64,000 nucleotides of DNA, taken from Pseudoduganella dura (GTDB taxonomy: Bacteria > Pseudomonadota > Gammaproteobacteria > Burkholderiales > Burkholderiaceae_D). The stretch spans positions 3,658,001 through 3,722,000 of the forward strand of contig NZ_WNWM01000002.1 of the NCBI RefSeq assembly GCF_009727155.1, read 5' to 3'. The notes beneath the pieces were generated by a model. The model was not told the origin of the DNA. It did not search any database and was given only the letters and a program-made list of their open reading frames with translations. Both the position numbers and the translations under genes were made by a program. Positions 56,381 through 64,000 of this stretch are shown here, in pieces; position 1 is the first letter of the stretch, and each line of letters starts with the position of its first letter.

Positions 56381-57751
56381 GTGGCAATCCGCGAAAATTT
56401 CACTTATACCGACATGGACGAGTGGCTCAATGAAAAGCGAGTCACCGAGATCGAATGCCTGGTGCCCGACCTGACCGGCGTCGCCCGCGGCAAGATCCTG
56501 CCGCGCGGGAAGTTCACGCAAGAGCGCGGCATGCGCATTCCCGAGGCGGTGCTGGGCATGACCGTCACCGGCAATTCCCCCACCGACGACCCGGCCTACG
56601 ACCGCGCGATCTCGAACATCGACCGCGACATGATCCTGAAGGCCGACCCCAGCACGATCACGATGGTGCCGTGGGCCACCGACCCGACCGCGCAGGTGAT
56701 CCACGACTGCTATTTCTCCGACGGCAAGCTGGTCGACTTCGCGCCGCGCTCGGTGCTGCGCCGCGTGCTGAAACTGTACGAGGACAAGGGCTGGAAGCCG
56801 GTGGTGGCGCCGGAACTGGAGTTCTACCTGACCGCCAAGATCTCCGACCCGGACCTGCCGCTGAAGGCGCCGGTGGGCCGCAGCGGCCGCGCCGAAACGT
56901 CGCGCCAGGTGTACAGCATCGATGCCGTCAACGAATTCGATCCGCTGTTCGAGGACATCTACGATTACTGCGACCTGATGGGGCTGGACGTGGACACGCT
57001 GATCCACGAGATCGGCGCCGGCCAGATGGAGATCAACTTCCTGCATGGCGAACCGCTCGGCCTGGCCGACAAGGTGTTCTTCTTCAAGCGCACGCTGCGC
57101 GAAGCGGCGCTGAAGCACAACATGTATGCCACGTTCATGGCCAAGCCGATGGCCGGCGAACCCGGCTCGGCGATGCACATCCACCAGAGCATCGTGGATG
57201 CGAACACGGGCTGGAACATCTTCTCGAACCAGGATGGCTCGCCGTCGACGCTGTTCAAGCAATACATCGGCGGCCTGCAGCGCTACATGCCCTGCGCGCT
57301 GGCGATCGTGGCGCCGTATGTGAATTCCTACCGCCGGCTGGTGCGGCACACGGCCGCGCCGATCAATATCCAGTGGGGTGTCGATAACCGCACCGTTGGC
57401 TTCCGTGTGCCGGAATCGGGCATCCAGGACCGCCGCGTGGAAAACCGCATCATCGGCTCCGACGCCAATCCCTACCTGGCGCTGGCCGTCACGCTGGCAT
57501 GCGGCTACCTGGGCATGACCGAGCAGCTCGAACCCACCGAGATCACCCACGGCAGCGCCTACGAAATGAAATACGAGCTGCCCCAGGGCCTGCCCGAAGC
57601 CCTCGGCCTGCTGCGCAAGGAAGAGAAGCTGCGCAGCGTGCTGGGCGAGCGCTTCATCGACGTGTATGCTGCCATCAAGGATCTCGAACACCAGGAATTC
57701 ATGACCGTCATCAGTCCCTGGGAGCGGGAGCACCTGCTGCTGCACGTATAA
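56381..57751 (+). CDS. puuA: Gamma-glutamylputrescine synthetase (glutamine synthetase-like)
   Basis: A 456-residue glutamine-synthetase-fold ligase that joins glutamate to putrescine. Typical motifs are EIECLVPDLTGVARGKILPR near the start, the metal-binding MEINFLHGEPL, the ATP/glutamate loop YVNSYRRLVRHTAAPINIQWGVDNRTVGFR-like segment and SDANPYLALAVTLACG. The start is GTG 56381 behind a strong GAGGGAG site. True GlnA would be slightly longer with a distinct adenylylation loop, so PuuA is preferred, and its neighbours agree. Confidence 0.93.
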   Translation: MAIRENFTYTDMDEWLNEKRVTEIECLVPDLTGVARGKILPRGKFTQERGMRIPEAVLGMTVTGNSPTDDPAYDRAISNIDRDMILKADPSTITMVPWATDPTAQVIHDCYFSDGKLVDFAPRSVLRRVLKLYEDKGWKPVVAPELEFYLTAKISDPDLPLKAPVGRSGRAETSRQVYSIDAVNEFDPLFEDIYDYCDLMGLDVDTLIHEIGAGQMEINFLHGEPLGLADKVFFFKRTLREAALKHNMYATFMAKPMAGEPGSAMHIHQSIVDANTGWNIFSNQDGSPSTLFKQYIGGLQRYMPCALAIVAPYVNSYRRLVRHTAAPINIQWGVDNRTVGFRVPESGIQDRRVENRIIGSDANPYLALAVTLACGYLGMTEQLEPTEITHGSAYEMKYELPQGLPEALGLLRKEEKLRSVLGERFIDVYAAIKDLEHQEFMTVISPWEREHLLLHV

Positions 57752-57859
57752 ACGGTTTATACTGAATCGCCAAGGCAGGGGGCGGTGGCGGGATTGAACC
57801 GCCACTTTCCGGAGGCAGTCCCGGTAGCGCCGCTGTCCCGTCTCTTACAGGAGTCAATA

Positions 57860-59269
57860 ATGACCACCACCCCGATCGTGCCGGAACTGCCGGACACCAA
57901 GGGCCTGCAGCGGCTCGATGCCGCGCACTACATGCACCCGTTCACGGACCACGCGGCGCTGGCGCAACAGGGCGCGCGCGTGATGGTGCGCGGCGACGGC
58001 ATCTACCTGTGGGATTCGGACGGGCGCAAGGTGCTCGACGCGATGTCGGGCCTGTGGTGCGTCAACGTCGGCTATGGCCGCCGCAGCATGACCGAAGCGG
58101 TGGCGCGGCAGATGGATACGCTGCCGTTCTATAACAGCTTCTTCAACACGACCACCATCCCCGCGGTGCAGCTTGCGGCAAAGCTGGCAAAGCTGGCGCC
58201 CGCCGGCTTCGACCACGTCTTCTTCACCGGCTCCGGTTCGGAGGCGAACGACACCAATGTGCGCATGGTGCGCCGCTACTGGGACCTGGCCGGCCAGCCG
58301 GAACGCACGGTGATCATCAGCCGCCACAACGCCTACCATGGCAGCACGATGGCCGGCGCGTCGCTGGGGGGCATGAGCGGCATGCACGTGCAGGGCGGCC
58401 TGCCGATTCCCGGCATCGTGCACATCGGGCAGCCCTACTATGCCGACCACGGCGCGGGCATGACGCCGGAGGAATTCGGCATCCACGCGGCTGGCTGGCT
58501 GGAGGAGCGGATCAGGGAACTGGGCCCGGACAAGGTGGCCGCCTTCATCGGCGAACCGGTGCAGGGCGCCGGCGGCGTCATCATCCCGCCCGCCACCTAC
58601 TGGCCCGAGATCCGCCGCATCTGCGACAAGTATGACGTGCTGCTGATCGCCGATGAGGTGATCACCGGGTTCGGCCGCCTGGGCACGTGGTTCGCATCGG
58701 AGCTTTATGGCATCCGGCCGGACCTGATCACGTTCGCGAAAGGCGTCACGTCCGGCTACATTCCGCTGGGCGGCGTGCTGGTGGGCGACCGCGTTGCGCA
58801 GGTGCTGATCGCCGGTGGCGACTTCAATCACGGCTTCACGTATTCCGGCCATCCGGTGGCCTGCGCGGCGGCGCTGGAAAACATCCGCATCCTGGAAGAC
58901 GAAAAACTGGTCGACCAGGTGGCGCATGACACCGGGCCCTACCTGAAGGAGCGCTTCGCCGCCCTGGCCGCCCATCCGCTGGTGGGCACGGCCGAAAGCC
59001 TCGGCTTCGTGGCCGGGCTGTCGCTGGTAAAGCGCAAGGCCGCCAGCGTGCATGACCAGGTGCGCTTCGATCCGGCACTCGGTGTCGGCATGATCTGCCG
59101 CGCGCACATGTTCGGCAACGGCATCATCATGCGGGCCGTGGGCGACCGGATGATCATTGCGCCGCCGCTGGTGACGACCCGCGAGCAGGTCGACGAGATG
59201 ATCGGCAAGATCCGCCTGTGCCTCGACCTCACCCTGGCCGACCTGATGGCCCAGGGCCGGCTGGGCTGA
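57860..59269 (+). CDS. spuC: Putrescine-pyruvate aminotransferase (SpuC-like)
   Basis: A 469-residue class III PLP-dependent omega-aminotransferase. The PLP lysine is K294 in LITFAKGVTSGYIPLGG, and the other signature segments are DSDGRKVLDAMSGLWCVNVGYGR and FIGEPVQGAGGVIIPPATYWPEI. SpuC-type enzymes convert putrescine to 4-aminobutanal with pyruvate. The ATG is preceded by CAGGAG. With puuA and puuD it suggests both routes for putrescine degradation are encoded here. Confidence 0.9.
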   Translation: MTTTPIVPELPDTKGLQRLDAAHYMHPFTDHAALAQQGARVMVRGDGIYLWDSDGRKVLDAMSGLWCVNVGYGRRSMTEAVARQMDTLPFYNSFFNTTTIPAVQLAAKLAKLAPAGFDHVFFTGSGSEANDTNVRMVRRYWDLAGQPERTVIISRHNAYHGSTMAGASLGGMSGMHVQGGLPIPGIVHIGQPYYADHGAGMTPEEFGIHAAGWLEERIRELGPDKVAAFIGEPVQGAGGVIIPPATYWPEIRRICDKYDVLLIADEVITGFGRLGTWFASELYGIRPDLITFAKGVTSGYIPLGGVLVGDRVAQVLIAGGDFNHGFTYSGHPVACAAALENIRILEDEKLVDQVAHDTGPYLKERFAALAAHPLVGTAESLGFVAGLSLVKRKAASVHDQVRFDPALGVGMICRAHMFGNGIIMRAVGDRMIIAPPLVTTREQVDEMIGKIRLCLDLTLADLMAQGRLG

Positions 59270-59323
59270 CCCGGCTGCCACCTTGACGGCTGGCCTCGCC
59301 CGAGGCATGCCCGGGCTGCATGG

Positions 59324-60787
59324 CTACGCCTTGGCGCCCGCGATGTGAGCGGGTTGTTCCTGGCGGTTCTTCAGCACCTGCGGCGCCAGCGAACCGATGA
59401 TCATGCCGGCCAGCGCCGCCAGCAGGCCGGCCAGCTGGCCGGGGAATGCCTCGCCCAGGCCTGATATCTGCGGGAAGAACAGCACCCACACGAGGATGCC
59501 GGCACCGATCGACAGGATCGCGCCCTGCGTGGTGGCGCGCTTCCAGTACAGGCCCATCACCAGCGGAATGAACGCGCCCACCAGCGTCACCTGGTAGGCC
59601 GACGACACCAGTTCATAGATCGACGTGCCCTGCATCGCGATCGCATACGCCAGCACCAGCGCGGCGAAGATCACGATCGTCACGCGCATCGCCAGCAACT
59701 GCTGGCGGTCGCTCATGCCCGGCCGCAGGTTCTTCAGGATATTCTCGACGAAGCTGGTGGACGGTGCCAGCAGCGTGGCCGACGACGTGCTCTTGATCGC
59801 CGAGAGCAGCGCGCCGAAGAACAGGATCTGCATCACCAGCGGCATCTTCGTCATCACGAACGTGGGCAGCAGGCGCTGGTAATCGTTCTTGGCCAGTTCC
59901 ATCGCGCTGTCGCCCATCACCACCACGGCGGCGGCCACGATGAACATCGGCACGAAGCCGAACACGATGTAGCTGGCGCCGCCGATCACGGCGCCGGTGC
60001 GGGCGGTGGGCGCATCCTTGGCGGACATCACGCGCTGGAACACGTCCTGTTGCGGAATGCTGCCGAACATCATCGTGATCGCCGCGGCAAAAAAGAACAT
60101 GATGTCGGTGAACGTGGGTTCCGGCAACAGGCGCCACAGGTCGGCCCGCTGCGCCATGTCCAGCACCTTGTCGGCGCCGCCGGCCAGGTCGGCCGCGAAG
60201 AACGCGATGATCGTCATGCCCACCACCAGCACGATCATCTGCACGAAGTCGGTGATCGCCACGGCCAGGAAACCGCCCACGACGACATAGATCAGCACCG
60301 CCAGGGTGCCGATCACCATGCCGGCTGCCGGCGCCAGCGCGCCGTTCGTCAGCACCGTGAACACCAGGCCCAGCGCCGTGATCTGCGCGGCCACCCAGCC
60401 CAGGTAGCTGAGGATGATCGCCACCGAGCAGAAAATCTCGATCCCCTTGCCGTAGCGCTGGCGGTAATAATCGCCGATCGTCAGCAGGTTCAGCTTGTAA
60501 AGCTTGGTCGCGAAGAACAGGCCCACCAGGATCAGGCAGGTGCCGGCGCCGAACGGGTCTTCGATCACGGCGTTCAGGCCGCCCTGCACGAACCTCGCCG
60601 GCACGCCCATCACCGTCTCGGCGCCGAACCAGGTGGCAAACGTTGTCGTGATGACCATGACCAGTGGCAGGCTGCGGCCGGCAACGGCAAAGTCGCTCGT
60701 GTTCTTGATCCGCGTGCCCGCCCACATGCCGAGGCCCAGCGTTCCCAGGAGATAAAGGGCGACGAAAATGATCAGAGTGGTGTTCAT
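59324..60787 (-). CDS. Sodium:solute symporter (SSS family)
   Basis: A 487-residue membrane protein with about 13 helices. The start MNTTLIIFVALYLLGTLGLGMWAG and the central motif FATWFGAETVMGVPARFVQGGLNAV fit the SSS/PutP family, as does QQDVFQRVMSAKDAPTARTGAVIGGASY. Placement inside the Puu cluster suggests a polyamine or amino-acid substrate. It is divergent from the catalase region's reading direction only by gap; all upstream DNA of this gene (60788-60984) is short. Confidence 0.88.
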   Translation of the reverse strand: MNTTLIIFVALYLLGTLGLGMWAGTRIKNTSDFAVAGRSLPLVMVITTTFATWFGAETVMGVPARFVQGGLNAVIEDPFGAGTCLILVGLFFATKLYKLNLLTIGDYYRQRYGKGIEIFCSVAIILSYLGWVAAQITALGLVFTVLTNGALAPAAGMVIGTLAVLIYVVVGGFLAVAITDFVQMIVLVVGMTIIAFFAADLAGGADKVLDMAQRADLWRLLPEPTFTDIMFFFAAAITMMFGSIPQQDVFQRVMSAKDAPTARTGAVIGGASYIVFGFVPMFIVAAAVVVMGDSAMELAKNDYQRLLPTFVMTKMPLVMQILFFGALLSAIKSTSSATLLAPSTSFVENILKNLRPGMSDRQQLLAMRVTIVIFAALVLAYAIAMQGTSIYELVSSAYQVTLVGAFIPLVMGLYWKRATTQGAILSIGAGILVWVLFFPQISGLGEAFPGQLAGLLAALAGMIIGSLAPQVLKNRQEQPAHIAGAKA

Positions 60788-60913
60788 GCGCGTGGAGCTT
60801 TCGGGGACGGAAAAGAGCGGGCGGAAAATTCCGGATTATAAAGGCAGGATCCGGCGGTTGGCTCAACTTTAGCGGGGATTCGTCTCCGTATGTTGTGCTG
60901 GTGCGTAAACAGG

Positions 60914-60958
60914 GACGGGCCGCCGTTTCAGGGGGAAACCCTGAAACGGCGGCCCGTC
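60914..60958. terminator. 20-bp inverted repeat after the catalase gene
   Basis: Positions 60914-60933 are perfectly complementary to 60939-60958 with a 5-nt loop. It lies 26 nt beyond the catalase stop on the minus strand. There is no T run on either side, so it may stabilise the mRNA end or act as a weak terminator. Confidence 0.5.
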
Positions 60959-60984
60959 ATGCCATGGCGGCACTTGTTCCGTGC

Positions 60985-62532
60985 TTATTCCTTCAGCGCG
61001 CCGGCCAGTTCAGCCACTTTCGCGCCATCGGCACCCACCGCCTTCACGAGGCGCTTGCCGTAATCGGCATCGGCCTTCCAGAAGTGCGACAGCATCGTGT
61101 ACAGGTTCACCCCATTCTTCACCCGCTTCAGGTCGCCGGAAAGGTTGGCGACCAGGTCGTCCTTGTCCCGTGCCGACAGTGCGCGGTAGAAGTCGCCGGC
61201 CTGGCGGAAGTTCAGCGTTTTCGCGATGCGCTGCTGCTGCGTGGTGCCGGTCAGCGGCAGGTTGCTGCTGCGCGCATTCGGGTCTTCGGCCAGGTTGGCG
61301 ATACGGCTCGGCTGGTAGTTCACGGTTCCCTTGCGGCCGTCGATGTTCATCGCGCCATCCTGCTGGTGATTGCGCACCGGGACCAGCGGCTTGTTGATCG
61401 GCAGCGACTGGAAGTTGGCGCCCAGGCGGTGGAACTGCGTGTCCACGTACGAGAACAGGCGGCCCTGCAGCATGCGGTCTTCCGAGGCTTCGATGCCCGG
61501 CACCAGGTTGCCCGGCGCCATGGCGACCTGCTCGGTCGCCTCGAAGAAGTTCTCGGGCACCTTGTTCAACACCATCGTGCCCACTTTGCGCTCGGGGATG
61601 TCCGGCCAGATCTTGGTGGCATCGAGCGGATCGAAGTCGAACTTGTCCAGGTCGGCTGGCTTGAGGATCTGCACCGTCAGGTCCCAGGTCGGGAACTTGC
61701 CGGCATTGATCGATTCATACAGGTCGACCGTGGCATGGCTGGTGCTCTTGCCCTGGATGACCGGGATCTCCTGCGGGCGCAGGTTGCGCTCGCCCTGGCG
61801 CGATTTCCAGGCGAACTTGGCGTACACGTATTCACCCTTCGCGTTGACCAGTTTCAGCGCATGCACGCTGCTGCCGTTCATTTCGCGGTAGCTTGCCGGG
61901 GTACCCCAGTTCGAGTACACGCGGGTCAGCATCGCCGTCGCTTCCGGGATATGCGAGAAGAAGTCGAACACGCGCTCCGGCTCCTGCACGTTGGTGACCG
62001 GATCGGGCTTGAGGGAATGGATCATGTCCGGGAACTTGATCGCGTCGCGGATGAAGAAGATCGGCAGGTTGTTGCCGACCAGATCCCAGTTGCCTTCCTG
62101 CGTATAGAACTTGGTGGCGAAGCCGCGCGGGTCGCGCGTGGTCTCGGCGCCGGAGCGGCCCGGGATCACGGTCGAAAAGCGCACGAACACCGGCGTGACG
62201 GTGCCCCTGGCGAACAGCTTTGCGCGGGTCAGGTCGGACAGGTCGTCCGTGGTGGTGAACGTGCCGTGCGCACCGGTGCCGGTGGCGTGCACCACGCGTT
62301 CGGGAATGCGCTCGCGGTCGAAGCGCTGCAGCTTTTGCACCAGGTGCACATCCTGCAGCAGGGCAGGGCCGCCGGGGCCCGCAGTCTGGCTGTTCTGGTT
62401 GTCGCCCACCGGGGCGCCGTTGTCTTTCGTCAAGGTTTGCGCGTGCACGCCAGTCGACATCGCTGTCAGTGCGGACACGATGGCCATCGCGCACAGCAGT
62501 GCGCGGCCAGGCCTGGAAGCCATGAATTCCAT
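60985..62532 (-). CDS. Exported catalase (clade 3-like, haem)
   Basis: A 515-residue monofunctional haem catalase with an N-terminal signal peptide (residues 1-31, ALTAMSTGVHAQ), so it is probably periplasmic. The catalytic His is H82 (ERVVHATGTGAHGTF) and the haem tyrosine is in RLFSYVDTQFHRLG. Most catalases of this size are cytosolic, so the signal is notable. Here it may destroy H2O2 made by polyamine oxidation. ATG 62532 is used; an ATG three codons later is possible. Confidence 0.93.
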   Translation of the reverse strand: MEFMASRPGRALLCAMAIVSALTAMSTGVHAQTLTKDNGAPVGDNQNSQTAGPGGPALLQDVHLVQKLQRFDRERIPERVVHATGTGAHGTFTTTDDLSDLTRAKLFARGTVTPVFVRFSTVIPGRSGAETTRDPRGFATKFYTQEGNWDLVGNNLPIFFIRDAIKFPDMIHSLKPDPVTNVQEPERVFDFFSHIPEATAMLTRVYSNWGTPASYREMNGSSVHALKLVNAKGEYVYAKFAWKSRQGERNLRPQEIPVIQGKSTSHATVDLYESINAGKFPTWDLTVQILKPADLDKFDFDPLDATKIWPDIPERKVGTMVLNKVPENFFEATEQVAMAPGNLVPGIEASEDRMLQGRLFSYVDTQFHRLGANFQSLPINKPLVPVRNHQQDGAMNIDGRKGTVNYQPSRIANLAEDPNARSSNLPLTGTTQQQRIAKTLNFRQAGDFYRALSARDKDDLVANLSGDLKRVKNGVNLYTMLSHFWKADADYGKRLVKAVGADGAKVAELAGALKE

Positions 62533-62599
62533 ATACTATACCTATCAAATTGAATGGTTAATGAATGCTTATGCTATCGTCTGCGATGGCATTGTTGAA

Positions 62600-62636
62600 A
62601 TTCATTGTAACTATCGATCCGATAGTCGATGCCTAA
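62600..62636. promoter_or_regulatory. Possible OxyR site between catalase and puuC
   Basis: ATTC-N7-CTAT-N7-ATAG-N7-CTAA matches the OxyR tetra-box ATAG-N7-CTAT-N7-ATAG-N7-CTAT at 13 of 16 positions, with both central boxes perfect (ACTATCG-ATC-CGATAGT). It lies 68 nt before the catalase ATG and 58 nt before puuC. Confidence 0.5.
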
Positions 62637-62693
62637 GGGGTGCTGCGTTCGCGAGGCCGGCGGTAGAATCGTCGCAACCAAGAGGAGACACGC

Positions 62694-64000
62694 ATGAACG
62701 ACATCGCCAGCTGGCATGCGCGCGCCGGCGCATTGACCATCGACGGCCGCGCCTTCATCGGCGGCGCGCGCACCTGGTCGCGCACGCGGCAGCAATTCGA
62801 CAACCGCTCCCCCATCGATGGCCGCGAACTGGGTCCGGTCGCCCGTTGCGGCGCCGAGGATGTCGACGCGGCCGTCGCGATTGCGCGTGCCGCGTTCGAC
62901 GACGGCCGCTGGGCCGGCATGGCGCCGGCAAGGCGCAAGCGCATCCTCGTCACGTTCGCCGACCTGATGGTGCAGTATCGCGACGAGCTGGCGCTGCTGG
63001 AAACGCTCGACATGGGCAAGCCGATCAAATACAGCCTGGCCGTCGACGTGGCCGGCGCGGCGAACTGCATCCGCTGGTATGGCGAAGCGATCGACAAGGT
63101 ATATGGCGAAATCGCCCCCACCGGCAGCGACAGCCTGGCGCTGATCACGCGCGAACCGGTCGGCGTGGTGGCCGCGATCGTGCCGTGGAATTACCCGATG
63201 CTGATGGCGTCGTGGAAGATCGCCCCGGCGCTGGCCGCCGGCAACAGCGTGGTGCTGAAACCTTCCGAAAAATCGCCGTTGACGGCGCTGCGCCTGGCGG
63301 AACTGGCGCTCGAGGCGGGCATTCCGCCCGGCGTGTTCAACGTGCTGCCCGGTTTCGGCAACGAGGCGGGCAGCGCGCTGGCCCTGCACATGGATGTCGA
63401 CTGCATCGGCTTTACCGGCTCCACCCGCGTGGGCAGGCAGATCCTGCAGATGGCCGGCCAGTCGAACCTGAAGCGCGCGTGGACCGAGCTGGGCGGCAAG
63501 TCGGCCAACATCGTCTGCGCCGATTGCCCGGACCTGGATGCGGCGGTGGCGGCGTCGATCGGCTCGATCTTCTTCAACCAGGGCGAGAGCTGCAACGCGC
63601 CGTCGCGCCTGTTCGTGGAAGAGTCGGTCCGCGAACGCTTTATCGAAAAGGCGCTGGCCCTGGTTCCCGCTTTCGCGCCCGGCGATCCGCTCGACCCGGA
63701 TACGGTGATGGGCGCGATCGTCGACGACGTCCAGCTGGCCACGGTGATGAAATACATCGGCGAAGGCCAGGCCGCCGGAGCGCGGCTGCTGGCCGGCGGC
63801 GAGCGCGTGCGGCTCGATACGGGTGGCTACTACGTGGCGCCCACGATCTTCGACAACGTCGACAGCTCCATGAGCATCGCCCGCGAGGAGATCTTCGGGC
63901 CCGTGCTGTCGGTGCTGAGTTTTACCTCGCTCGACGAAGCGGTCAGGCAGGCCAATGCCACGCAATACGGATTGCACGCGGCCGTGTGGACATCCGATTT
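62694..64000 (+). CDS. puuC: Gamma-glutamyl-gamma-aminobutyraldehyde dehydrogenase, partial
   Basis: An open frame from the ATG at 62694 (AGAGGAGA site) runs off the right edge after 435 codons. It is an aldehyde dehydrogenase: VPWNYPMLMASWKIAPALAAGNSVVLKPSEKSPLTALRL, the glutamate in ELGGKSANIV and the catalytic C300 in NQGESCNAPSRLF. Family members reach about 495 residues, so about 60 are missing. The neighbouring puuD, puuA and spuC support a PuuC role in oxidising gamma-Glu-aminobutyraldehyde or 4-aminobutanal. Confidence 0.92.
   Translation, partial: MNDIASWHARAGALTIDGRAFIGGARTWSRTRQQFDNRSPIDGRELGPVARCGAEDVDAAVAIARAAFDDGRWAGMAPARRKRILVTFADLMVQYRDELALLETLDMGKPIKYSLAVDVAGAANCIRWYGEAIDKVYGEIAPTGSDSLALITREPVGVVAAIVPWNYPMLMASWKIAPALAAGNSVVLKPSEKSPLTALRLAELALEAGIPPGVFNVLPGFGNEAGSALALHMDVDCIGFTGSTRVGRQILQMAGQSNLKRAWTELGGKSANIVCADCPDLDAAVAASIGSIFFNQGESCNAPSRLFVEESVRERFIEKALALVPAFAPGDPLDPDTVMGAIVDDVQLATVMKYIGEGQAAGARLLAGGERVRLDTGGYYVAPTIFDNVDSSMSIAREEIFGPVLSVLSFTSLDEAVRQANATQYGLHAAVWTSD

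Overview
The window is one continuous stretch of a high-GC betaproteobacterial chromosome. Gene order and protein similarity (trmB, a methyltransferase-rhodanese-TolC block, grpE-dnaK-dnaJ, a Nas nitrate cluster, a Puu putrescine cluster, GGTGCC-type palindromes) suggest the Oxalobacteraceae, in the Massilia/Telluria/Duganella group. That placement is an inference from recall, not from a search. I see no rRNA, tRNA, CRISPR array, phage or insertion sequence. The first gene (a TonB receptor tail) and the last (an aldehyde dehydrogenase) are cut by the window edges.

Layout. 0-9 kb: small hypothetical genes, a GAF histidine kinase, trmB, an EamA exporter divergent from an AraC regulator across a 39-bp tandem repeat, recQ and uppP. 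9-14 kb: a sugar operon (GH3 beta-glucosidase, glucarate dehydratase, LacI-type regulator) behind a promoter with a palindromic operator. 14-24 kb: small genes, a DUF445 protein, a TetR regulator, a methyltransferase-rhodanese-TolC operon, gloA, a PQQ-type sugar dehydrogenase and a DUF3667 protein. 23-32 kb: nadK-recN behind a LexA-like box, hemH, grpE-dnaK-dnaJ behind a CIRCE-like element, and a beta-carbonic anhydrase.

32.3-35.3 kb: two overlapping genes behind a near-perfect LexA box. One encodes a radical SAM/helix-hairpin-helix protein. The other is a putative DNA-repair protein ending in a UdgX-like uracil-DNA glycosylase domain with a KRRLH motif and carrying nine in-frame 18-bp repeats. 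These families are catalogued but, as far as I know, have no established biochemical function as a pair. This is the best candidate in the window for an undescribed system.

35-39 kb: a TauD-type dioxygenase with a sulfonate-type ABC importer. 39-49.6 kb: a complete assimilatory nitrate locus (nasT, nasS, nitrate transporter, nirB, nirD, flavoprotein, nitrate reductase). It has sigma-54 promoters before nasT and before the transporter, and a transporter leader with three ANTAR-type hexaloop hairpins ahead of an intrinsic terminator. 49.7-54.8 kb: a LamB-type porin divergent from a lone periplasmic sugar-binding protein that is followed by its own OmpR/EnvZ-type pair. 55-64 kb: an orphan MqsA-like regulator, then a putrescine catabolic locus (puuD, puuA, spuC-type aminotransferase, sodium:solute symporter, exported catalase, puuC) with a possible OxyR site between the catalase and puuC.

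The recurring theme is layered regulation written in the intergenic DNA: LexA, CIRCE, sigma-54 plus antitermination, and LacI, TetR and OxyR sites. Several unrelated palindromic or tandem repeats are also present.
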